Below, one piece after another: positions 1 to 4,564 of a stretch of 6,284 nt of DNA. Origin of the DNA: Deltaproteobacteria bacterium (GTDB lineage: Bacteria; Myxococcota; XYA12-FULL-58-9; JAUUZB01); the NCBI GenBank assembly GCA_030590185.1, contig JAUUZB010000271.1, positions 1-6,284 on the forward strand, written 5' to 3'. Made by a program: the position numbers and the translations under genes. The notes below the pieces were generated by a model. It did not search any database, had not been told where the DNA came from, and was given only the letters and a program-made list of their open reading frames with translations. The first letter of the stretch is position 1. Every line of letters starts with the position of its first letter.

Positions 1-1
1 C

Positions 2-1048
2 CCCAGCGTCACCGGCGAGGAGAAACAGATCGCCAATCACCTGGAGCGTTGGGCCCTGCGCTGTCCCGGGCTATCGAGTGACGACATCCTCCGCCAGGGC
101 AACTGCCTGATCGTCGGCCAACCGGACGAGGAAAAACCCTGCGTGGCGTTGATCGGCCACCTGGACACGGTACCGCCGCCCCCCGACGATCAGGGTCTAC
201 GGGTCACCGAGGATCGCCTCCACGGCCGCGGCACCTCCGACATGAAGGGCTCGATCGCAGTCATGCAAGCCCTCTTCGAAAACCTCGACCTCCGCAGCCT
301 ACCCTTCGCGCTGCAGTTGGTATTCTACGACCGGGAGGAGGGCCCGTACGAGGAGAGCGGCCTCGTCCCGCTGCTCGAGGGACACGAGCCCCTGCGCGAC
401 ATCGATCTCGCCATCGTCATGGAGCCGACCGGGAACAGCCTGCAACTCGGGTGCCTCGGGAGCATACACGCCCGGATCACCTACCACGGTCAGGCCGCCC
501 ACTCGGCGCGCCCCTGGCAGGGTGAGAACGCCATCCACAAGGCGGGCTCGATGCTCGCCAAGCTGCGCGCCCAGGCCCATTGTTCGGTCGTCATCGAGGG
601 GCTCAACTTTCGCGAGGCGGTGAGCGTCACCATGGCCCACGGCGGCCGCTACCGCAGCGTGGTGCCGGATCGCTTCGAGCTAAACATCAATCATCGCTTC
701 GCTCCCCGACCCGAGCGCGCGGATCCTGCCGCCGCCGCCATCGCCGAGATCAACCGCTTGGCCGGCGAGGGTGAGGTGGAGATCCTCGACATCGCGCCGG
801 CGGGCCCGGTGCCAACGGAAAACCCGATCCTCGATCATCTCCAGAGCCACGCGCACCTGCCGGTGGAGCCGAAGCTGGCCTGGACCGACGTGGCGCGCCT
901 AGCTGCCTACGGCATCGACGCGATCAACTTCGGACCCGGCCACGGCGCCCAGGCTCACCAGGCGGACGAGTGGATCGCCATCGACGCCATGGTCGACGCC
1001 TACCAGATCCTACAGGGCGCGCTCAGCGCCCCCCTCGACGGGGTCTAG
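2..1048 (+). CDS. dapE: Succinyl-diaminopimelate desuccinylase (M20 family), 5' end missing
   Basis: The enzyme hydrolyses N-succinyl-LL-2,6-diaminopimelate to LL-diaminopimelate and succinate in the cytoplasm, on the route to lysine and meso-DAP for peptidoglycan. The reading frame is open from base 2 and gives 348 residues; from the family's usual length, perhaps 10-20 N-terminal residues lie before the window. Visible M20 di-zinc motifs, numbered in the partial protein: GHLDTV (H53, D55), the bridging-Asp motif TSDMKG (D80), the catalytic and metal-binding Glu pair in YDREEG (E112, E113), the MEPT metal ligand (E141), the dimerisation-lid motif AAHSARPW, and the C-terminal ligand His in QAHQADEW (H319). 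Motifs such as GRGTSDMKG, AAHSARPW, WTDVAR and INFGPG match the DapE subgroup best known from actinobacteria rather than the E. coli type. A related LysK/ArgE-type deacylase is the main alternative but fits less well. A second gene follows after 10 bases. Confidence 0.9.
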   Translation, partial: PSVTGEEKQIANHLERWALRCPGLSSDDILRQGNCLIVGQPDEEKPCVALIGHLDTVPPPPDDQGLRVTEDRLHGRGTSDMKGSIAVMQALFENLDLRSLPFALQLVFYDREEGPYEESGLVPLLEGHEPLRDIDLAIVMEPTGNSLQLGCLGSIHARITYHGQAAHSARPWQGENAIHKAGSMLAKLRAQAHCSVVIEGLNFREAVSVTMAHGGRYRSVVPDRFELNINHRFAPRPERADPAAAAIAEINRLAGEGEVEILDIAPAGPVPTENPILDHLQSHAHLPVEPKLAWTDVARLAAYGIDAINFGPGHGAQAHQADEWIAIDAMVDAYQILQGALSAPLDGV

Positions 1049-1051
1049 GGG
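1047..1051 (+). promoter_or_regulatory. Ribosome binding site of the SDR gene, overlapping the dapE stop
   Basis: AGGGG lies 7 bases before the ATG at 1059 and shares bases with the TAG stop codon of dapE. The spacing is normal. The overlap suggests that the downstream gene is translated from the same message and may be coupled to termination on dapE. Confidence 0.6.
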
Positions 1052-1058
1052 CGAATCG

Positions 1059-2051
1059 ATGAGAGTTTTCGTCACCGGCGCCACCGGCTTCGTGGGGGGC
1101 CACCTGGTCCGCGAGTTGTCGAGCCGCGGTCACAGCGTCAGCGCCCTGGTGCGAACCCGCAAGAAAGGCGAGCCGCTCGAGATGTTCGTCGACCGGGTGA
1201 TCGTCGGCGACCTGTTCGATGATGAGGCGCTCACCGAGGGCCTCGCCGACGCGGACGCCGTTGTGCACGTGGCCGGCATGCTCGCTGCGCGCCGTACCGC
1301 AAACCTGTGGCGCGTCAACGTCGACGGCACCAAGAACCTGTTGCAGGCGGCGAGCCGATCCCCCAGCCAACTCGAGCGCTTCATCCACATCTCCTCCATC
1401 GCGGCCGCTGGGCCGAGCCGACCGGGGGAGCCGATCGATGAAGAGCACCGACCGCAGCCGGTCTCCGTTTTGGGTGAGACCAAGCTGGCCGCCGAGCGCG
1501 CCGTCTGGACCTACACCGACGCCTTCCCGATCACCGTGCTGCGACCGCCCATCGTCTACGGCCCCGGCGACAGGGAGACATTTCCCGTGTTCAAGATGGT
1601 TCAGGCCGGAAATGTCTGGACGGTCGGGCACCCACGCCTACAGCTCTCGGTGCTGTTCGTCACCGACCTAGCCAACGGCATCGCCGACGCCCTCGAGATC
1701 GAGGCGGCGGCCAACGAGACCTTCTTTTTAGCCGCGGATGCGCGACCGCGCTTTGTGGAGTTGATCCACGCCGTCGAGGAGGCGCTCGGTACCCGGGCCA
1801 AGGTCCGGCCGGTGCCGCTGTTTATGGCCCGCGCGGTGGCGCGGGGCGCCGATGCCTGGCGGCTGTTCCGGGGCAGCTCGAGCCTGCTCAATGCGGACAA
1901 GGTCAACGAGCTGTTGGCGCCCGGCTGGCTGTGCGCCACCGACAAGGCCAAGCGGCTCATCGGATGGAAACCGAAAATCGGTATGCGCGAGGGGATCCGG
2001 CTCACCGCCGAGTGGTACTTCGATCGCGGCTGGCTGGAAAAGACCTTCTAG
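1059..2051 (+). CDS. NAD(P)-dependent epimerase/dehydratase-like protein (extended SDR) lacking the catalytic Tyr
   Basis: A 330-residue protein of the extended short-chain dehydrogenase/reductase class, close in layout to dihydroflavonol-4-reductase/3-beta-HSD-like family members. The N-terminal Rossmann motif TGATGFVGGHL (residues 6-16, GxxGxxG) binds the dinucleotide. Asp/Ala contacts follow in GDLFD (50-54) and VVHVAGM (68-74), then NVDGTKNLL (87-95), the Ser motif HISSIAAAG (110-118, S112/S113) and the LRPPIVYGPGDR motif (161-172). The family's YxxxK motif reads LGETK: Lys142 is kept, but the Tyr position is Leu138, and there is no other Tyr between residues 113 and 142. The C-terminal part ends in the usual IGWKPKIGMREGI segment (301-313). 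Length and fold motifs are otherwise complete, so this is not a decayed gene. The substrate is unknown. ATG 1059 is chosen because the Rossmann strand starts at once and an AGGGG site precedes it. Probably co-transcribed with dapE. Confidence 0.85.
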   Translation: MRVFVTGATGFVGGHLVRELSSRGHSVSALVRTRKKGEPLEMFVDRVIVGDLFDDEALTEGLADADAVVHVAGMLAARRTANLWRVNVDGTKNLLQAASRSPSQLERFIHISSIAAAGPSRPGEPIDEEHRPQPVSVLGETKLAAERAVWTYTDAFPITVLRPPIVYGPGDRETFPVFKMVQAGNVWTVGHPRLQLSVLFVTDLANGIADALEIEAAANETFFLAADARPRFVELIHAVEEALGTRAKVRPVPLFMARAVARGADAWRLFRGSSSLLNADKVNELLAPGWLCATDKAKRLIGWKPKIGMREGIRLTAEWYFDRGWLEKTF

Positions 2052-2065
2052 CCAGACGGCCTAGA
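2047..2065. repeat. Small inverted repeat spanning both convergent stop codons; possible weak terminator
   Basis: TCTAG (2047-2051) and CTAGA (2061-2065) are perfect inverted copies. The stem extends inward by CC/GG with one bulged C and an AGAC loop. The TAG stop of the SDR gene lies in the left arm and the TAG stop of the usp gene (cta at 2061-2063) in the right arm, so the symmetry may partly arise from two stop codons facing each other. There is no T-run, and the stem is short. The whole gap between the genes is only 9 bases. Confidence 0.3.
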
Positions 2066-2516
2066 TGATCGGCGCTTCGTCCTCTGGTGGCTTGACGCAG
2101 TAGACCGAGCAGGGCGCCTCGCGCACCACCCGGCCAGCGACGTTGTCGCTGCCAACGCCGAGCACGATCAGGTCGGCCTTCTTGGCCACCGCCGAATCGA
2201 TGATCTCCTGGTGCGCCTTGCCGCCGCGCACCACGATGTGGATCTTGCGCCGGTCCACCGCGTCGAGGCCGCTCTCTTCCCAGAGCTTGTCCACGCGGTG
2301 GCGCACGCCCTCCTCGATTCGCTCAATGGTCTCTTTGGTCTCCACGTAGCGCTTCTTGCTGAAATCGTAGGAGCGGATCGGTTCCGAGACGTGCAACACA
2401 AAGGTCTCGGCGCCATGCCGCGCCGCGATCTCCAGCCCCTTGTAGAAGGCGTGGCGGGAGGTCGTGGTCATGTTGATCCCGATGAGGATGCGTCGAATGG
2501 GTGCTTGAGTCGCCAT
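2061..2516 (-). CDS. Universal stress protein (UspA family), shortened nucleotide-binding loop
   Basis: A 151-residue cytoplasmic protein with one Usp domain. The first strand RRILIGIN (8-15) is followed by the helix containing SRHAFYKGLEIAARHGAE (20-37) and the second strand TFVLHVSEP (38-46). A long charged helix (about 55-83) comes next, then VRGGKAHQEIIDSAVAKKAD (96-115) and the last strands DLIVLGVG (115-122) and CSVYCVKPP (136-144). Typical ATP-binding members have G-2x-G-9x-G(S/T) between these strands; here GVGSDN runs straight into VAGRVVREAPC, about nine residues shorter, and the usual first-strand Asp is Asn15. ATP binding is therefore unlikely. ATG 2516 is preferred because homology begins there; upstream codons in the frame do not look like Usp. 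Its only Shine-Dalgarno-like match, GAGGT, lies 13 bases upstream, which is long. It diverges from smpB and converges on the SDR gene. Confidence 0.85.
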   Translation of the reverse strand: MATQAPIRRILIGINMTTTSRHAFYKGLEIAARHGAETFVLHVSEPIRSYDFSKKRYVETKETIERIEEGVRHRVDKLWEESGLDAVDRRKIHIVVRGGKAHQEIIDSAVAKKADLIVLGVGSDNVAGRVVREAPCSVYCVKPPEDEAPII

Positions 2517-2595
2517 GGCCGGGCCCGTTACCTCATTCGCCCGCGTTCGGCAAGAGGAGACTACGCCACCGAGCGGCGCTGTGTTAGGAGGCCGC
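2517..2595. promoter_or_regulatory. Divergent usp/smpB spacer, expected to hold both promoters
   Basis: This 79-base gap is the only non-coding DNA before both usp (minus) and smpB (plus), so both promoters should lie in or very near it. On the minus strand a TTGCCG/TAACGG pair with a 17-base spacer is a poor sigma-70 match just ahead of usp. I see no convincing -10/-35 pair for smpB and no clear operator dyad. Confidence 0.4.
2586..2591 (+). promoter_or_regulatory. Shine-Dalgarno sequence that sets the smpB GTG start
   Basis: A full AGGAGG consensus lies 4 bases before GTG 2596. It is the only strong ribosome binding site in the spacer, and it supports a GTG start over the longer reading from ATG 2515 or GTG 2581. 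Confidence 0.7.
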
Positions 2596-3099
2596 GTGGC
2601 GAAAAAGGGCAAACGCAAGGCGGCGGACCCACCGGCGCATCCCGGCGACAAGCCGATCTGCCGCAACCGTCGCGCCACCCGCAACTATGAGCTCGGCGAG
2701 CGCTTCGAGGCCGGCCTGGTGCTGCTCGGTACCGAGGTCAAATCCTGCCGCGACGGCAAGGCGCACATCAACGACGCCTACGTGCTGATCAAGCGCCAGG
2801 AGGCGTTTCTGATCTCGAGCCACATCGCCGCATACGGACAAGGCGGGCCCTACTTCAACCACGACCCAGAGCGGCCGCGTAAGTTGCTGCTCCATCGCCA
2901 AGAGCTCGACAAGCTGATCCGCAAGATCCATGAGCGCGGCCTCTTGGCAGTGCCGACCGCGATGTATTTCAAGGGCGGGCGGATCAAGGTCGAGATCGCC
3001 ATCGCCAAGGGCCGAAGCCACACCGACAAGCGGCAGGTGGTCAAGGAGCGACAGGTGGTGCGGGAGATGGACCGCGCCATGAAGCGGGCCAAACGTTGA
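2596..3099 (+). CDS. smpB: SsrA-binding protein SmpB (trans-translation)
   Basis: SmpB binds the tRNA-like part of tmRNA and brings it to stalled ribosomes, where it mimics the missing anticodon arm and lets tmRNA tag the nascent chain for proteolysis. The 167-residue product, starting VAKKGKRKA, fits the family's usual 150-160 residues. Family motifs in order: NRRATRNYEL (24-33), GLVLLGTEVKSCRDGKAHINDAY (40-62), YFNHDPERPRKLLLH (86-100), LDKLIRKI (104-111), the strand region VPTAMYFKGGRIKVEIAIAKG (119-139) and the basic tail with DKR (144-146) and KERQVVREMDRAMKRAKR. The tail, which forms a helix in the mRNA channel, is intact. The position before DKR, often His or Tyr in homologues, is Thr143, with His one place earlier. 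GTG 2596 is chosen for the AGGAGG site and for homology starting there; ATG 2515 would add 27 residues unlike SmpB. No ssrA gene follows within the window. Confidence 0.96.
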   Translation: MAKKGKRKAADPPAHPGDKPICRNRRATRNYELGERFEAGLVLLGTEVKSCRDGKAHINDAYVLIKRQEAFLISSHIAAYGQGGPYFNHDPERPRKLLLHRQELDKLIRKIHERGLLAVPTAMYFKGGRIKVEIAIAKGRSHTDKRQVVKERQVVREMDRAMKRAKR

Positions 3100-3131
3100 G
3101 GCATTTTGCACCGTCCGCGACTCGATCACCG

Positions 3132-3148
3132 GTGTCACGTTGTGATAC
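3132..3148. repeat. Dyad 1 (7-3-7) in the smpB/two-CW spacer
   Basis: GTGTCAC and GTGATAC flank the triplet GTT; the arms are inverted copies with one mismatch, which becomes a G-U pair in RNA. It could be an operator or a small RNA hairpin. It lacks a T-run, so it is not a classical terminator. A separate 8-base palindrome, CACCGGTG, lies at 3127-3134. Confidence 0.4.
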
Positions 3149-3161
3149 ACCTAACAGTGAC

Positions 3162-3178
3162 GCGGACAGGTTGTCCGC
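3162..3178. repeat. Dyad 2 (7-3-7) in the smpB/two-CW spacer
   Basis: GCGGACA and TGTCCGC are perfect inverted 7-base arms around GGT. The dyad has the same geometry as the one at 3132-3148, and the two centres are exactly 30 bases apart, but the arm sequences differ. It ends 28 bases before the start codon of the two-CW gene, so it would lie in or near that gene's leader. It may be an operator, an mRNA hairpin or part of a weak terminator behind smpB. Confidence 0.45.
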
Positions 3179-3193
3179 ATTCCCGGGGAGAAC

Positions 3194-3198
3194 GGGAG
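3194..3198 (+). promoter_or_regulatory. Ribosome binding site of the two-CW gene
   Basis: GGGAG lies 7 bases before ATG 3206, at normal spacing, and fixes the start of the small protein. Confidence 0.6.
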
Positions 3199-3205
3199 TC
3201 TCGAA

Positions 3206-3511
3206 ATGTCGAAGTCGAATTGTTGGGAATTCAAGAAATGTGGCCGCGAGCCGGGAGGGGCAAAGGAGGCAGAGCTCGGTGTCTGCCGGGCAGCTAGCCT
3301 CACGCCGGTCGACGGCGTCAACGGCGGCGCCAAGGCGGGCCGCGCCTGCTGGGCGGTGGCCGGGACGTTGTGCGGGGGCGAGATCCAGGGGACCTTTGCG
3401 GCTAAATACTCGAGCTGCTCGCGCTGCGATTTCTACCAGTTGGTGGTGACCGAGCAGGGCCAGGATTTCGTCGGCACGTCCGGCATCCGACGGGCGCTGA
3501 GCCGCTCTTGA
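3206..3511 (+). CDS. Small stand-alone two-CW domain protein
   Basis: A 101-residue, cysteine-rich cytoplasmic protein with no signal peptide and no membrane segment. Two Cys-Trp pairs define it: CWEFKKCG (6-13) and ACWAVAGTLCGG (47-58). The remaining cysteines are C27 and the CxxC pair C71/C74, in SSCSRCDFYQL. The seven cysteines are C6, C12, C27, C48, C56, C71 and C74. From memory, this pattern (CWEFKxCGREPGG, GRACW, GTLCGG, QGTFA, CxxCDFY) is that of the two-CW domain, which also occurs fused to sensor and chemotaxis receptor proteins. The cysteine spacing suggests a bound metal or a redox or thiol role, but this is inference. Here the domain fills almost the whole protein, with no attached signalling module. 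The start is supported by a GGGAG site and by the domain beginning at residue 5. It lies 106 bases behind smpB in the same direction, with two dyads between, so it may have its own promoter. Confidence 0.8.
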   Translation: MSKSNCWEFKKCGREPGGAKEAELGVCRAASLTPVDGVNGGAKAGRACWAVAGTLCGGEIQGTFAAKYSSCSRCDFYQLVVTEQGQDFVGTSGIRRALSRS

Positions 3512-3531
3512 GGCGCCGTCGGCTCACGGGA

Positions 3532-3581
3532 CCCACGGGGCACACAGGCCCCACGGGGCTCACAGGCCCCACGGGACTCAC
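3532..3581. repeat. About three tandem copies of an 18-base unit; possible bidirectional terminator
   Basis: The copies are 3532-3549, 3550-3567 (one base different from the first) and a partial, diverged copy at 3568-3581; the unit is close to CCCACGGGGCTCACAGGC. A half-copy can be traced just before, around 3521-3530. Each GCCCCACGGGGC junction can fold into a short GC hairpin on either strand. The array fills the gap between the convergent two-CW (+) and exonuclease (-) genes, and its last copy covers the exonuclease stop codon (3578-3580). There is no T-run, so any terminator role is unproven. It is not a CRISPR, because the units abut without spacers. Confidence 0.65.
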
Positions 3582-4378
3582 GCCGCCGCCGGTGGCGACC
3601 GGAACGTCCCGTCGAGCGCCTCGCGGATCACCTGCACCACGTCCGCCGGAAAATCCGCCTTGACGACCCAGGCTAGATAACCACGGTCGGACTCAACGAG
3701 GCCACGCAGGGTTTTGCCCTTGTATTTACCGAAGCTGAGCACCACCTCGCCATTCTTCCACAGCATCTTGCCGGCCACGTCGACCCAGTCCTTGCGGTCG
3801 GGGTGGCAAAACTCGTCGAGGCCATCCGGGTCGTTGGGAATGTCGTCGTAACGGACGACCTGAGCGAACAGGACGTCGGCGGCGGCGATCGCGTCCGCCT
3901 CGGCGGTGTGGGCATCTTCGAGCTCCCTGCCGCAGTAGAAATTGAGAGCGGCCTGCAGGGTGCGCGGCTCCTTGGCGATGAAGATGCGCCGCGAGTCGAT
4001 GACCCGGATGCCCGGGCCAGGGAACTCGAGGTCGAGGCGCCCGAGCTCGCCGGCCAGGATTGGCAGGTCGAACGACGTTAGGTTGAAGCCGGTGAGGTCG
4101 CAGCCCTCGAGAAAATCGTACAGGGAGCGGCCCACCTGCCGGAAGGTCGGCTCGTTGGCCACGTCCTCGTCGCTGATGCCGTGGACTTCGGTAGCTTCGG
4201 CGGAGATTGGATGCTCCGGGTTGAGGCGTCGGGTTTTGATCTCGCGATCGCCGTTCGGGAGGATCTTGACGCAGCTAATCTCGACGATCCGGTCCTCCTT
4301 GACGTTCAACCCCGTGGTTTCGAGGTCAAAGGCGACCAGGGGTCGGTCCAGCTGTAGCTTTTTTTTATCGTTGGTCAT
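3578..4378 (-). CDS. DEDDh-type 3'-5' exonuclease (DnaQ/RNase T-like) with ExoX-like C-terminal domain
   Basis: A 266-residue predicted metal-dependent 3'-5' exonuclease. All five DEDDh active-site residues can be seen: D18 and E20 in FDLETTG (Exo I), D104 in GFNLTSFDLPIL (Exo II), and H157 and D162 in HTAEADAIA (Exo III). EVHGISDEDV (64-73) is also typical of DnaQ-like nucleases. After the nuclease domain (about 12-178), residues 205-255 form a second module with VVLSFGKYKGKTLRGL and YLAWVVKADFP, resembling the C-terminal domain of exodeoxyribonuclease X-like proteins. No polymerase, UvrC or BRCT part is attached. It is probably a repair or proofreading-type exonuclease; being the epsilon subunit of DNA polymerase III is possible but less likely given the C-terminal module. 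ATG 4378 starts just before the first strand; the nearest Shine-Dalgarno-like AAGGG is very close (2 bases). It diverges from the exported-protein gene. Confidence 0.88.
   Translation of the reverse strand: MTNDKKKLQLDRPLVAFDLETTGLNVKEDRIVEISCVKILPNGDREIKTRRLNPEHPISAEATEVHGISDEDVANEPTFRQVGRSLYDFLEGCDLTGFNLTSFDLPILAGELGRLDLEFPGPGIRVIDSRRIFIAKEPRTLQAALNFYCGRELEDAHTAEADAIAAADVLFAQVVRYDDIPNDPDGLDEFCHPDRKDWVDVAGKMLWKNGEVVLSFGKYKGKTLRGLVESDRGYLAWVVKADFPADVVQVIREALDGTFRSPPAAA
4359..4366 (-). other. A8 homopolymer at codons 5-7 of the exonuclease gene
   Basis: On the coding strand, eight A residues followed by G encode Lys-Lys-Lys just after the start (MTNDKKK). It is the longest A/T run I noticed in this GC-rich window. 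Such runs can slip during replication or transcription; nothing else in the sequence shows that this one does. Confidence 0.6.
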
Positions 4379-4433
4379 CGCCCTTGGCGCTCAATTCCGT
4401 CCCGGGAACGGCTGTTTTGCCAGCTCCCAGGTC

Positions 4434-4462
4434 TTGGGTGCACGCCACGGAGCGATTACAGT
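4434..4462 (+). promoter_or_regulatory. Possible sigma-70-like promoter giving a leaderless transcript
   Basis: TTGGGT (4434-4439) and TACAGT (4457-4462) are separated by 17 bases and are weak -35/-10 matches (3/6 and 4/6). Transcription starting about 7 bases after the -10 would begin at or next to ATG 4469. This fits the absence of a close ribosome binding site; the nearest GGAG is 16 bases upstream of the ATG. The whole 90-base spacer 4379-4468 must also serve the divergent exonuclease gene, for which I see no clear promoter. Confidence 0.25.
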
Positions 4463-4468
4463 GCCGAC

Positions 4469-4564
4469 ATGACACCGCTCCGGCGCGGAGGCCACCCGCT
4501 GTTTCGCATCCTATATGGGGTACCTCTGACCGTTATTCTCACGTCGCCGGGCACAGCCAGGGCC
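4469..4564 (+). other. Predicted Sec signal peptide of the exported protein
   Basis: Residues 1-32: a basic start (R5, R6), a hydrophobic stretch from about L11 to T25, and a TARA/DADP junction with small residues at -3 and -1 (A30, A32). The paired arginines lack the rest of a Tat motif. No lipobox Cys is present, so the protein should be released by signal peptidase I. Confidence 0.7.

Noticed and set aside
1023..1631. A 202-residue open frame on the minus strand opposite the SDR gene, and a shorter one at 1130-1483
   Set aside because: Both lie opposite a clear SDR gene, have no family motifs, and show the His/Arg/Gly-rich composition expected for the opposite strand of GC-rich coding DNA.
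2515..2595. A longer SmpB starting at ATG 2515, or at GTG 2581
   Set aside because: The extra residues are unlike SmpB, ATG 2515 overlaps the start of the divergent usp gene, and the AGGAGG site is placed for GTG 2596.
2584..3150. A 188-residue open frame on the minus strand opposite smpB
   Set aside because: It overlaps all of a strongly conserved smpB, and its sequence resembles no known protein.
3100..3205. A tmRNA (ssrA) gene directly behind smpB
   Set aside because: Only 106 bases are available, and neither the tRNA-like ends nor a tag reading frame can be found.
3532..3581. A short CRISPR array
   Set aside because: The 18-base units abut with no spacers, are too short and too few, and no cas gene is near.
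4469..4510. A Tat signal at the exported-protein start, because of the paired arginines
   Set aside because: The residues after RR (GGHPLF) do not match the twin-arginine consensus; an ordinary Sec signal explains the sequence.
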